A stretch of 64,000 bases of DNA from Saccharomyces mikatae IFO 1815 (taxonomy: Eukaryota; Ascomycota; Saccharomycetes; Saccharomycetales; Saccharomycetaceae). Both the position numbers and the translations under genes were made by a program. Numbering within the stretch: the first letter of the stretch is position 1; each line of letters starts with the position of its first letter. Location of the stretch: the NCBI RefSeq assembly GCF_947241705.1, contig NC_079269.1:310001-374000 (forward strand), read 5' to 3'. This document shows, in pieces, positions 30,177 through 39,185 of this stretch. Below the pieces are notes generated by a model that saw only the letters and a program-made list of their open reading frames with translations, was not told the DNA's origin and did no database searches.

Positions 30177-31076
30177 TTAATGAGAATATAGATATCTTCC
30201 TAATTTACCGAACATCAGAGAACCAAGGAAATAAAAATCCATGAAATATAGAAATTGAGAACCGTCGAAAATGTCCTTATAACATGAGATACAACAACCT
30301 ATTCCAATACAGATGCAGCTCATCAGCATGGATATTGAACCGTCAAAAAACAACCATAATATAACATTCAGAAGGCCCCAAGCACCTGCAGCTTGTAAAG
30401 AAGAGTTCCACTGTATTTTCCTGATTCCGAATGTAACTCCCAACATGGCGTTAATACTTCTAATGACAGAGGTCAAGCTATCATGATGTGCAGAACTCCT
30501 AACAACCTCTGTTTGGAAAATATTATCTAGAATTGGTACAATAGAACCAAATAACACCCCTTCGACGGCGTAACCTAACCAGTCAGGCAGAACACCATTT
30601 GATAGCCAGTTACAGAGTTTGACACCCAGAAGAAGAGGTCTCGATGCAAATTCTGGATGTAACAGATGATTATCATGCAAATTTCTGGACAGTTCATGAT
30701 ATGCGAAACCACTCAACGACAGGATCAAGATGGCTTGAAAGAAATGAAAGAAATTCTGACGGGTTTGCCTCGTTCTTGACGGAAAGTTCTCGTGAATGGA
30801 TGAAGCTGATAATATTCTTTCCAAGTTATTAGACGAAATCGCATTCCTTGGCAGCGAGCCGCCAGCTTTATCGGCCGAGTAGAAAGTTGAATCAATAGTT
30901 TGATCTCTACTATATTTGCCAGAGTCTATAGAGACAGAGCGTTTCAACTCTTCATAAATTTCGTTATCTTCTGATCTCACTACGTCATCATCATATAATG
31001 AATACAGCTGCGGTTTAGTTAAAGAGCAGATTGATTCGGTACTCTTCTCTGGAGCTGGTTCTCTTTTATTGGCCAT
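30177..31076 (-). CDS. NSG2: INSIG-family sterol-regulatory protein Nsg2
   Basis: ER membrane homologue of mammalian INSIG that stabilises HMG-CoA reductase Hmg2 and regulates sterol synthesis. It is 299 aa, equal to S. cerevisiae. The N-terminal 110 residues are cytosolic and charged, rich in possible phosphosites. From about residue 110, several hydrophobic segments form the INSIG domain (FQAILILSLSGFAYHEL, WLGYAVEGVLFGSIVPIL, AAGAWGLLNVILWLFF, SMLMSCICIGIGCC). The 5' end overlaps the 3' end of a separate small ORF in another frame. Its 3' end faces IGO1. Confidence 0.93.
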   Translation of the reverse strand: MANKREPAPEKSTESICSLTKPQLYSLYDDDVVRSEDNEIYEELKRSVSIDSGKYSRDQTIDSTFYSADKAGGSLPRNAISSNNLERILSASSIHENFPSRTRQTRQNFFHFFQAILILSLSGFAYHELSRNLHDNHLLHPEFASRPLLLGVKLCNWLSNGVLPDWLGYAVEGVLFGSIVPILDNIFQTEVVRSSAHHDSLTSVIRSINAMLGVTFGIRKIQWNSSLQAAGAWGLLNVILWLFFDGSISMLMSCICIGIGCCISCYKDIFDGSQFLYFMDFYFLGSLMFGKLGRYLYSH

Positions 31077-31243
31077 TCTGTATGCTGTTTTTTTTGAAAA
31101 ATATCTTGTCGTTTATCTTTGACTTGACCTTCTTTTAGGTTCTTCGATTCTGAGTGCTTACCAAACTTTTTCTTAGCCTTTTGCACGCCTACTACTATGC
31201 CCTTTATTGCAAATAGAATAGGTACCAGAATAAGTCCTATCAT
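31019..31243 (-). CDS. Small ORF with N-terminal membrane helix, unnamed
   Basis: I cannot name this 74-codon ATG-initiated ORF with confidence. Residues 1-21 (MIGLILVPILFAIKGIVVGVQ) are strongly hydrophobic, followed at once by a Lys/Gln-rich basic segment (KAKKKFGKHSESK). This is the layout of a small tail-out membrane protein. Its last 58 bp overlap the start of NSG2 in another frame on the same strand. It is either a real short gene or an overlapping upstream ORF on NSG2 transcripts. The biased hydrophobic-then-basic composition makes chance less likely but does not exclude it. Confidence 0.5.
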   Translation of the reverse strand: MIGLILVPILFAIKGIVVGVQKAKKKFGKHSESKNLKEGQVKDKRQDIFQKKQHTEWPIKENQLQRRVPNQSAL

Positions 31244-31621
31244 TAATATCTAGCTCTCAGTTAGGAAATAGGCAAACTATCATCCCGAAGAATGATAATC
31301 TATATGCTTCCATGTTTTAAATGTCTAGCTAATTTCGTATCTACCCTTTATCTCTCGCCGATAAAAAGAAAAGTTCTTCGTTCGTGGATAGCGACGTTCG
31401 TACATACTTAAAATCGTCTCACCCTCTTTCCGGTGGCAAAAGCGCATTTTACAAATGAATATAAAGATGGATCAAGAATAGCATAAGCAAGAAGGGTCTC
31501 GAGCCCTAATGAGACTGTAATACGGTGGGCTTCAGGCGTGCATTGGAGTGTACCTCTGCTACAGATATTTATATTGGCGTTCATATAAAAGATCGAACGA
31601 TTTTTTGTGATAATTAAAGGA
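31244..31621. other. Intergenic: divergent promoter NSG2 side / CUZ1
   Basis: This 378-bp divergent gap is AT-rich. It has a GC-richer patch at about 31420-31540 but no site I can name with confidence. Confidence 0.4.
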
Positions 31622-32446
31622 ATGTCGGCGGCTATTAAAAAAGAAACTGGAATGTTAGATGTGGGAAAACACTGTGCTTATTGTAGACAGCTAGATTTCT
31701 TACCCTTCCATTGCTCTTTTTGCAACGAAGATTTCTGCTCAAAACATAGACTAAAGGAGGACCATCACTGTAGTTGGTTATTGGAACACGAGGAAGCCCT
31801 TAAAGCCAATAAAAGTCCAAACAAAAGCCAGAATGGCATACATTCAAATAACGAAGCATATTTCAAGAGTCTGTTGCCTGAAAGGGCTAGCGTCAGAGTT
31901 CAGATAGCAACTAAGGAAAAAGAGCGTTCGAAGGATTCCAATACTACTAAGGTGGGCTCGACTTTAAACTCAAAGACACTGGACAAGATATTAAAATTCT
32001 TCCAAAAAAATGAGAAAAAAAATAGCCACAACAAATCAAAGAAAAATTTCAATTCTTCGTCGAACAAAATTATTCAATTGGCTAATCTTAAGAAAATCTC
32101 TAAAGGTGACACAAAGATTCCTATGCAAAACAGGATCTATGTTTGGTGCTACTCCGTGGATGGTGAGGAAAAAGATAATACCATCGAGGATGCGAAAGTT
32201 CCAATATATATTAACAAAATTTGGCCTGTAGGTAGAGCCATGGACTATTTGTCTATTCAGTTAAACGTAAAATCTAGCACATTGACTAGCTCAAGTTCTA
32301 ATGAAACTTTTCAACTTTATAAATTGAAAAACGGCAATCCGATTTCATTTGATAAAATTGAACCTTCTTTAAGGGTCACTAATGAGATTAAAGATCTTGA
32401 TACTTTGTATTTGATACGCGGTAATGCTGACGAAAAATTAAACTGA
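31622..32446 (+). CDS. CUZ1: AN1 zinc-finger protein Cuz1
   Basis: Binds Cdc48 and the proteasome and protects against trivalent arsenic. The 274-aa product equals S. cerevisiae YNL155W when started at MSAAIKKE; the upstream TTG-type extension was not used. The AN1 finger spans residues 18-50, with visible ligands C18, C21, C31, C34, C39, H42, H48 and C50 (the CAYC, CSFC, CSKH and HHC pattern). A Lys/Ser/Asn-rich linker follows. A ubiquitin-like fold occupies the C-terminal third, ending in DTLYLIRG. Confidence 0.93.
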   Translation: MSAAIKKETGMLDVGKHCAYCRQLDFLPFHCSFCNEDFCSKHRLKEDHHCSWLLEHEEALKANKSPNKSQNGIHSNNEAYFKSLLPERASVRVQIATKEKERSKDSNTTKVGSTLNSKTLDKILKFFQKNEKKNSHNKSKKNFNSSSNKIIQLANLKKISKGDTKIPMQNRIYVWCYSVDGEEKDNTIEDAKVPIYINKIWPVGRAMDYLSIQLNVKSSTLTSSSSNETFQLYKLKNGNPISFDKIEPSLRVTNEIKDLDTLYLIRGNADEKLN

Positions 32447-32762
32447 AAGGCATAACACAAATAAAGAACAATATTCAAAATAGCAAGCAAATGCATGTAC
32501 TGTATAAAAAAGAAGATAAAAAAAAAAGAAATAATAACCCATTAAAGATACATAATCAAATATTAATACTGAAAAGTACGTCAAATACGTAATATTTTTT
32601 TAGAGCAGACATATTTTGTCTCTACTTTATGAATAAAAAACGTTAAAAAATATTAAATGTACATCAAAGTCATAATATTAGAATAAGGAGTGTAAACAAC
32701 TCGACGGTAGCAAGAGATAGTTTCAATAAATACGATTAAAAAAAGGGCCTCTTCCTCTCATT
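32447..32762. other. Convergent 3' region CUZ1/YCK2
   Basis: This 316-bp, very AT-rich interval lies between converging stops. It contains A-runs and TATATA-like signals suited to bidirectional 3'-end formation. No gene is seen. Confidence 0.5.
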
Positions 32763-34418
32763 TCAACAACATCCCAGCTTACTGAAAAATCCCTTCGACG
32801 ATTTATTACTATTTCTATCTTGCGTTGCGTTTTTGGCTTCCTGTTCGTCGTTGGTTGTTGGCTGCGCATTATATGGATACTTGTTAGTTTGACCATTAAC
32901 ATTTGTATTAGCAAACTGTTTAGATTTTTGTTGCAATTGCTTTTGCTGTTGCTGAGCATACTTTTGTTGAGTCTGTTGCTGATATGCTTCGTATGAAGTT
33001 GGATCGAGCTTGGATGTTTCTCTTTCCTCATCATAATGAGAATCACCTTGTTGTAATTGGTAACGATTTGCTTGTTGTTGGGCCTGAGCTTGTTGCAATT
33101 GCTGTTGTTGTTGCGCTTTTGCCTGGGCTTGGGCTTGGGCTTGGGCTTGGGCCTGGGCTTGGGCTTGGGCTTGTTGCTGTTGATTATAGTGGTGGTGGTC
33201 AGGTGATGAATATTGATGGTTTTTGCTTCTATGCCTTTTTGATTTTTCGTTTGGTGGATTTGGATGTCCATAACCGTGCAAGTTTGGCTTCTTGTTTATC
33301 GACAAATCCCAACCACGACCACCATTTAATTTCATCCAATCATATTGACCATCTGCTGCTTCGCCTAAATCATCCAGTACAGATAAAAGTAGCATACGGT
33401 AGCCTTCATAATCAGGAGTTTCCTCAAACGATAAATTTCTGACAATTTCCAAATACCTGCCAAATTGTATTGGTAGGCCCTGAGCTAAATCGTAAACGTT
33501 CGTTAACCTTTTCTTTTCACCGATCTTTTCGTATTTCTGCTTGTTATTTGGTGCTTTCAAACCTTGCCATGGTAATTGACCTCTCAAGAAATAAAAGAAA
33601 ACATGACCCATCGCTTCCATATCGTCTCTTCTGGATTGTTCTCTACCCAAATGAGTATTTATAGACATATATCTTGCTGTGCCGCTTAATGATTTCTTTT
33701 CCCTGTATGGGATATGTTGTTTAGTCTTTGGATCACGATACTGTTTAGCCATGCCAAAATCGATTAAATGAACCTTGTTAGCATCTGATTGACCCGGTCT
33801 CCCAATCAGGAAATTATCAGGTTTAATATCACGATATATCAAATCATGAGCGTGCAAATCTTCAATTAAGGTTATCATTTGTACCGCAACTTGTACTACA
33901 GTTTTCACCGAAAATCTCCTTCCACACCAATCGAACAGATCCTCCAAAGAGGGGCCCAAAAGATCAATAACTAATATATTATGCAGGCCTTCTTGACCAA
34001 AATAATATGCTTGAGGTATACCAGGAGTTCCTGCTAAAATTTTATAGGTCCTATATTCGTCCTTTAGTTGTGGAGCCTCGGTTTTCCTCGGTTCAAATTT
34101 GATAGCCACTGGTAGCCCATTGATCATGTTTGTACCTTCGAAAAGCACACCAAATGAACCTTCACCAATTTTTTTACCTATCTTATAGTGCAATCCAACT
34201 ATAGTAGAATCGTCGCGAGACTGTGAACCGGAATGAGAGGCGGAGCTGTTACCAGTGTTGTGGTTTAAATTTGAGCTGACGTGCAGTGAAGGAGGTAAAG
34301 TACCATTGACCAGTCTAACATTGCTACGATTAGGCATTTGTGAGTTCATTGTGTTAGAAATATTATTGACAGCTAAACCGGAGTTCGTTGCCGTTACAGG
34401 ACTTTGCACTTGAGACAT
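32763..34418 (-). CDS. YCK2: Plasma-membrane casein kinase I Yck2
   Basis: Palmitoylated casein kinase 1 isoform acting with Yck1 in morphogenesis, receptor endocytosis and glucose sensing. The protein is 551 aa against about 546 in S. cerevisiae. The N-terminus is Ser/Asn-rich. The kinase domain (about 75-360) shows GKKIGEGSFGVLFEG, the catalytic YRDIKPDNFL, DFGMAKQY and the CK1 signature SINTHLGREQSRRDD. The tail is Gln/Ala-rich with a QA repeat and ends in the palmitoylated Cys-Cys (KLGCC). Small substitutions and the repeat length distinguish it from the remembered reference. Confidence 0.96.
   Translation of the reverse strand: MSQVQSPVTATNSGLAVNNISNTMNSQMPNRSNVRLVNGTLPPSLHVSSNLNHNTGNSSASHSGSQSRDDSTIVGLHYKIGKKIGEGSFGVLFEGTNMINGLPVAIKFEPRKTEAPQLKDEYRTYKILAGTPGIPQAYYFGQEGLHNILVIDLLGPSLEDLFDWCGRRFSVKTVVQVAVQMITLIEDLHAHDLIYRDIKPDNFLIGRPGQSDANKVHLIDFGMAKQYRDPKTKQHIPYREKKSLSGTARYMSINTHLGREQSRRDDMEAMGHVFFYFLRGQLPWQGLKAPNNKQKYEKIGEKKRLTNVYDLAQGLPIQFGRYLEIVRNLSFEETPDYEGYRMLLLSVLDDLGEAADGQYDWMKLNGGRGWDLSINKKPNLHGYGHPNPPNEKSKRHRSKNHQYSSPDHHHYNQQQQAQAQAQAQAQAQAQAQAKAQQQQQLQQAQAQQQANRYQLQQGDSHYDEERETSKLDPTSYEAYQQQTQQKYAQQQQKQLQQKSKQFANTNVNGQTNKYPYNAQPTTNDEQEAKNATQDRNSNKSSKGFFSKLGCC
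33121..33171 (-). repeat. Hexanucleotide Gln-Ala repeat in YCK2
   Basis: A tandem 6-bp unit (GGGCTT/GGCCTG on this strand) encodes alternating Gln and Ala in the Yck2 tail. It is flanked by further CAG/CAA glutamine runs. Its length probably differs between strains and explains much of the size change. Confidence 0.9.
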
Positions 34419-34812
34419 TATGTGAGTACAGTTCTGCTTAACTTTTTATGTTGCGTTTAGTAGGAATAACAAATACTTTGTCTATCAAAAATAATAAAAG
34501 TTTTTGAATTTGATCTGCACAGAAATACGACCACAACCACGTTCTTGAATCTCGAAAGAAAAAAAACAACGTCAAACGAAAGAATAATTCGTGAAAGAGA
34601 CTCTTTTTTTCTGTTGTAAAAAAAAAGGTACTTAGGAATATATGCGGATTACAGAGGTATACAAAAAAACTCTATCTCATACACAATAACTTAAAATTGT
34701 TTTCTATTATCATGTTCTTTACTTTTCTATATTTTCCCTCCTGAAAAAAATTAAAAATTTTTCATTACTCATTTTGTGGAGACACCCACAGCCCACACTT
34801 TAAATAGGTGTC
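34419..34812. promoter_or_regulatory. YCK2 promoter / GIM3 3' side
   Basis: This 394-bp gap is upstream of YCK2. It is A/T-tract-rich (long A-runs at about 34556-34630). An AAAAATTTTTCA block at 34753-34764 reads TGAAAAATTTTT on the minus strand, an RRPE-like match. That block lies nearer the GIM3 stop, so its role is doubtful. Confidence 0.35.
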
Positions 34813-35202
34813 CTAACGTTCAAGGTTGATATTATCACCAAACTTGGCATAAAGGGCAGCCTTCAGAGCATCAAGACGAGCATCAATGTCTCCTTGTTTG
34901 TCTTCCAAAATCTGTATTTTGTTGTCGAGAGTTTGTGTGTCTTCTTCGAGCTGTGCGGTAACTTTGCTCTGCTTCATGAAGATGAAGAGTTCGCCCACCT
35001 TATATTGCACGGGCTCATCCTCATCAATTAGTTCGATTTCTAGAGAAACATCATCGAGATACTCCTTCTCCTGCCTCTGTAAAGTTAACTCCTGCGCGAT
35101 GGTGTCTTTGCGCATGATCAACTTCGAGAATTCGTTGATCTTCTGCTGATCTTCAAAGGTCACTTGAGTGTTGTTCCTTTGACCCTGAGGTAACAATTCC
35201 AT
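34813..35202 (-). CDS. GIM3: Prefoldin subunit 4, Gim3
   Basis: Beta-type subunit of the prefoldin (GimC) hexamer, which hands nascent actin and tubulin to the chaperonin TRiC. It is 129 aa, equal to S. cerevisiae. Two long heptad-rich helices (about residues 15-55 and 80-120) flank the short beta hairpin (DEDEPVQYKVGELFIF region), the classic beta-prefoldin plan. It is divergent from INN1. Confidence 0.93.
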   Translation of the reverse strand: MELLPQGQRNNTQVTFEDQQKINEFSKLIMRKDTIAQELTLQRQEKEYLDDVSLEIELIDEDEPVQYKVGELFIFMKQSKVTAQLEEDTQTLDNKIQILEDKQGDIDARLDALKAALYAKFGDNINLER

Positions 35203-35461
35203 ACTACTTCTCCGCTTGCTTATTGGTTTATTTTGTTTCTCTTGACTTCCGTAGAATACATAGCGTTAACACCTTCTACCTAGTTATCTTCTTTCAAAAT
35301 TGTACGAAAAGCCGCCTCGGTCAGTCATGAAGGACGGCGGGATGTTCCTTCTAGTATGATTTAGATGAAAACATAGTGAGGTATGTAAATGTTACGAGAA
35401 CGTTCAAAAGACATTAGTCGTACACAACTGAAATTAGGTCAACTTGTTGAGTCATTGTCGA

Positions 35462-36745
35462 ATGTCCGAAGAAGTATGGAGTGGAAATCAAGGAATCCTG
35501 TCCGTATACGTGAGCAAAGCTAGAGACTTGCCAAATTTGAATAAGCTGGACAAACAAAATGTAATGCTTAGGTTACGAATAGCTCATATGACAAGAGCGA
35601 GTAACACATTACATCGCGCAGGTCAAAACCCTGTTTTTCATTATTTAGAAGAGTTTGAGATCACCCCAGAGATAAGGCCGCTAATGTACGTAGAGGTTTA
35701 CTGTGATAGAAGGAAAAAATCGCCGTTGCCAATTGGAAGATGTGAAATAGATTTGTTAAATGCTATTAGAGCAGACCCCAAAGAGGGTTATTGTACCTGG
35801 TATGAACTGAAAAGAAGTGGGGATGAATTTGCGGGCACGATTTTCATTGAGTTAACATTCACTCCTAAAGTGGCCCGTTTGAATAGAGATGCCCTCAACA
35901 AAGAAATGGAAAGATTGGATTCATCTATGGCCATGAGACCGATACCACCATTGCCAACTGAATCAGAATATGATTATGTTCATGGCTCTACTATGAGACA
36001 AATTACACCACAGCGTGTCAGCACAAACCATGAGAACAACCCTGAGGGAAATTCCTACAGAAATGCGAACTTCTTCTCTATGTCATCCAAATCAGACACA
36101 GCAGTGTTAGTTAACGATGATGATCCCACAGTTTTGCCACCAACTTTTGCGGCTTCCATGGGCACAACCTCCACATTAGAAACTAACGACACTGCTATAT
36201 CAAACACTTCGGATACCAAGTTCCATTTTGCCAATCTAAGAAAACTAAAAGAGAAGATAAATATATTTAAAAATCCCGATAGCTCGACAAACAACTGCCA
36301 AAATGAATCCAACAAAGTGGACATTGAGGCACTTCAAAAGGCCATTGGCGTAACATCCTTGTCTTACAGTGATGATGATAATGATGATGATAATAACAAT
36401 AATAATAATAATGATAATAATAATGATGATAATGACGAAGACGGCGTACGCAAAGTTTTTTATTCCTCTAGCCATAGAGTTTCCCATAACTTCAATCAAC
36501 CACCTTTGCCACCTATACCGACCAGGAATGAGACGTCTAATTATGTAGGTTCGCACAGTGGTCGTTTAGTTTCGACAGGTAGGGCCTCACGGCAAACTTC
36601 TCCTTCTTCTAGCCCACGTCCTCTTCCATCGGCCTTGAACTCCCCAAGGTTACCGCCTCTACCGACCAGTGTAAATTCCAACTTTAGTTCGAGGAAAAAT
36701 TCAGTGTCACCCACAAGAAGAAGACCACCACCAAGGTTCAGCTAA
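35462..36745 (+). CDS. INN1: Cytokinesis C2-domain protein Inn1
   Basis: Works with Cyk3 and Hof1 at the bud neck to couple actomyosin ring contraction with membrane ingression and Chs2-dependent septum synthesis. It is 427 aa from MSEEVWSG, against about 409 in S. cerevisiae. The upstream in-frame MLSHCR extension was not used. An N-terminal C2 domain (about residues 8-130) begins GILSVYVSKARDLPN. The disordered tail has several proline motifs (PPLPPIPTR, LPPLPTS, RRPPPRF) suited to SH3 binding. An enlarged Asp/Asn run accounts for most of the extra length, and the tail differs noticeably from the remembered reference. Confidence 0.93.
   Translation: MSEEVWSGNQGILSVYVSKARDLPNLNKLDKQNVMLRLRIAHMTRASNTLHRAGQNPVFHYLEEFEITPEIRPLMYVEVYCDRRKKSPLPIGRCEIDLLNAIRADPKEGYCTWYELKRSGDEFAGTIFIELTFTPKVARLNRDALNKEMERLDSSMAMRPIPPLPTESEYDYVHGSTMRQITPQRVSTNHENNPEGNSYRNANFFSMSSKSDTAVLVNDDDPTVLPPTFAASMGTTSTLETNDTAISNTSDTKFHFANLRKLKEKINIFKNPDSSTNNCQNESNKVDIEALQKAIGVTSLSYSDDDNDDDNNNNNNNDNNNDDNDEDGVRKVFYSSSHRVSHNFNQPPLPPIPTRNETSNYVGSHSGRLVSTGRASRQTSPSSSPRPLPSALNSPRLPPLPTSVNSNFSSRKNSVSPTRRRPPPRFS
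36370..36436 (+). repeat. Asp/Asn trinucleotide repeat in INN1
   Basis: Imperfect GAT/AAT repeats encode a run of Asp and Asn between the C2 domain and the proline-rich tail. The remembered S. cerevisiae protein has a shorter, mainly Asp run here. The tract looks like expanded, diversified microsatellite coding sequence. Confidence 0.9.
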
Positions 36746-36962
36746 TCACAAGAGAAGAGCTATTGTTGTAATACTAAGATTTATATAGAACTAAAACTTT
36801 TGTTTTTTATCAAGAGATTTTTTTATTTTTTTTACTCTTATTAATATTCTAATATTCGTACATAAATTTGTTCGATCCTTACTGCTGATTAAAACCGAAA
36901 AGAATAATGCTAATTCTACAAATATTGTTTTGAAGGACATGCAAAATGATATATATTCTCAA

Positions 36963-37718
36963 TTAAAAGGCGGCCTCTTCATTTGGTTCCTCTTCATCAC
37001 CGTAATCATCATCGTCACCATTATTGAAATACTTTTCAGCATTATAATCATCATCGTCTTCTTCGTCTTCATCTTCTTCGAAATCATCGTCCGCCAAATC
37101 ATCATCGTCACCTTCACCTGTTTTAGTTCCTTTTGCTGTTCCATCACCCGGCGAGACATCATCCACATCTTCTGCTAGTTCTTTTAATTTTGCCAACATA
37201 GAAAGTCCAATGTTTTCATCTTGTAAACCTGTACCAGTGAAAACATCATCAGCATTGTTGAATTTAGAGATGGCTAATAGTTTTTTTTTGTTGATCCCCA
37301 TAACATTGTACAGTTCATTGGGGAAGAGGTTTAAATTATACGGATGATCATCAATGGAGATGCCTATTTTTCTTTTCTTTAGATATTTGTCGGAGTATCT
37401 TTCAATGCCGTCATTGGTATCGTCTTCGTCTAGAATTATATTGGTTTTGCGTTTACCGCTCTTGTTTTTGTCTTGTTGATCTATTATCAAATTCATTGAT
37501 CCAGTATAAAATGGGCCGTCTTTGATAGTCTTCGCGAAATTAATATATTTTACCGCCAAAGATCTTTCCTTGTTTGTTATTGGCCCATTGATGGGTAGTG
37601 GAATAGATGGGAACTCTGTAATGTGATTCTTGCCCACGTCTCCGTAACCTAGCCCAAAGGGCAGATTGCTCATATAGTTATTACCACCGCCTCTACCACC
37701 ACCTCTATAAGAACTCAT
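36963..37718 (-). CDS. RPC31: RNA polymerase III subunit C31
   Basis: One of three subunits of the Pol III-specific initiation subcomplex Rpc82-Rpc34-Rpc31. It is 251 aa, the S. cerevisiae length. The N-terminus is Gly/Arg-rich (SYRGGGRGGGNNY). The central part carries basic motifs (KKRKIGISIDD). The last 60 or so residues are a run of Asp and Glu with few breaks (EEDEDEEDDDDYN), the diagnostic acidic tail. A PAC element lies 75 bp upstream of the start. Confidence 0.95.
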   Translation of the reverse strand: MSSYRGGGRGGGNNYMSNLPFGLGYGDVGKNHITEFPSIPLPINGPITNKERSLAVKYINFAKTIKDGPFYTGSMNLIIDQQDKNKSGKRKTNIILDEDDTNDGIERYSDKYLKKRKIGISIDDHPYNLNLFPNELYNVMGINKKKLLAISKFNNADDVFTGTGLQDENIGLSMLAKLKELAEDVDDVSPGDGTAKGTKTGEGDDDDLADDDFEEDEDEEDDDDYNAEKYFNNGDDDDYGDEEEPNEEAAF

Positions 37719-37792
37719 ATTTGATCGAGGAATGTGTTCTTGGTACTACTGAATTGCGATGCGTTCCTGCCGTAGTTTATTCTATGGCTATG

Positions 37793-37800
37793 GCGATGAG
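37793..37800 (+). promoter_or_regulatory. PAC element upstream of RPC31
   Basis: This is the PAC core GCGATGAG, first defined in RNA polymerase A and C subunit genes and bound by Dot6/Tod6. It lies 75-82 bp before the RPC31 start (the gene reads it as CTCATCGC). Only the 8-base core matches; the extended position is G-A rather than N-T. Confidence 0.7.
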
Positions 37801-38646
37801 GATACTATTTTGTTCCGGTAAGATTTTTTTCATAATTTCTCTCCATTTTTCATCCAACTCGCGCAGGGGCCAAAAAAGATCAGAATGAACAGATGAAGTT
37901 GCATTGTCCGACGTGTGTGTGTGTTACGAAAAAAAAGGAAATGACTTATAGACTTTAAAAGAAGAGATTGAGAAGACATTCTCAGTCGATCATGTTGCAG
38001 TCAGCGTAAGATATTGCCTTGTACAGTGACGGTTATTGTGATAGGATTTTTATCAGATACTAGACTATTTTTTCGACATATAAAGAAACAGACTACATCT
38101 CATAGGTGCGAACTGCGTAACACAAATGCGCCTCGATCGTTATGATTGTGTCAAAAAATGCCCCTCAATACTGAAACAGGTCATGATGTTCTCATGGAGA
38201 GATCAAGCAATGCATTATTCTATTGCTGCATAACACTCTTCGACACTACACTGTATCTTTCTAAACTTTCTGCTTTCTGTGAGGAACGCATCATCTTGTT
38301 GTTTCTATACAGCTAAGCTATCAGCCATTTACCTCTGTATCGCAAGCCTTATTTCACGGTTCTTTTATTTGTCATCGTGCTTGAAGTGAGAGTTCAGCGG
38401 TGCGAAGTGAGAGCCATCGCCGTTCAAATTCATCAATTATTGCCCCTCACAAACAAAATTCAAGAGCACTAAGCACTCGCCGAAAATTTTCTTAGACTGT
38501 AAAAGCATGTGAACTGTTTTGACGTCCGGTACGATGCGACTAGTAACACTGGCAACGGTTATATTATTTTATCAAAAAACTACAAAAAACTACAAACAAA
38601 ACTCTGTCACAATGACAAAAAAGGAACATACACATATACCGAGAAC
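37801..38646. other. Intergenic RPC31 upstream / PGA2 downstream
   Basis: These 846 bp hold no convincing gene. Visible are a repeated 10-mer GAAGTGAGAG (38383-38392 and 38404-38413, 21 bp apart, two helical turns) and a GAAAATTTTC palindrome at about 38482. A dubious reading frame is annotated in this gap in S. cerevisiae as I recall. I see no ATG frame here that deserves a call. Confidence 0.4.
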
Positions 38647-39036
38647 CTATTCTTCCAACAGCTCTTCGATATCAGCATCGCTGTCTGGCTCCATTCCCTG
38701 TTGTCTTTTCTTGGCCTCTTCCAGAGCGTTTTCAAATAACTCCTGTTGCTTTTTGACCCTTTTCCTAGTTTTTTTGCCCCAACCAAACGAAGTTGTTTTC
38801 GCAACTGCACTCTCATCCGGTCTATCAATTAGATCCTTAGACCTCTTTTCCTCCTTGTCTTGTTTGTCCTTTTCTACTTGAGCGGCCAATTGTTTCTTCG
38901 CCAATTCTCTCGATGCGATATTTCTAACAAGTAAATAACCACCCACAATTATCACCAATCTTATGAAATGTTTGTAGTCATAGTTGATTATTTTTGCCAC
39001 CAAGGTCTCAATCCAAGTTTCTGCTACTTCAGACAT
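38647..39036 (-). CDS. PGA2: ER membrane trafficking protein Pga2
   Basis: Essential small ER/nuclear-envelope membrane protein needed for maturation of Gas1 and Pho8, so probably in secretory-pathway processing. It is 129 aa from MSEVAETW, equal to S. cerevisiae; an in-frame ATG three codons earlier is less likely. There is one membrane helix at about residues 23-42 (FIRLVIIVGGYLLVRNI). A Lys/Glu-rich cytosolic coiled coil follows, then an acidic end (DSDADIEELLEE). Confidence 0.92.
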   Translation of the reverse strand: MSEVAETWIETLVAKIINYDYKHFIRLVIIVGGYLLVRNIASRELAKKQLAAQVEKDKQDKEEKRSKDLIDRPDESAVAKTTSFGWGKKTRKRVKKQQELFENALEEAKKRQQGMEPDSDADIEELLEE

Positions 39037-39185
39037 CTCTTTCAATCACTTGAACAGTATTTCTCTCTTCATAACAACTTTTTTTCCAAACAGATCGCCG
39101 AACGTATATACAAATACAAAAATAATATGTTGACATCGGATGGAGATCACTAGCTAAACCGCCACCGCGTTAATTCTACACAAAT

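Noticed and set aside
32723-33271. 182-codon Lys/Pro/Gln-rich frame overlapping YCK2
   Set aside because: It is a frame shadow of the YCK2 repeat region; its KPKP repeat is just the QA hexamer read out of frame.
34753-34764. RRPE-like block near GIM3 and YCK2
   Set aside because: It lies beside the GIM3 stop, 335 bp from YCK2, in an A/T-tract-rich region where such matches arise easily, and no PAC accompanies it.
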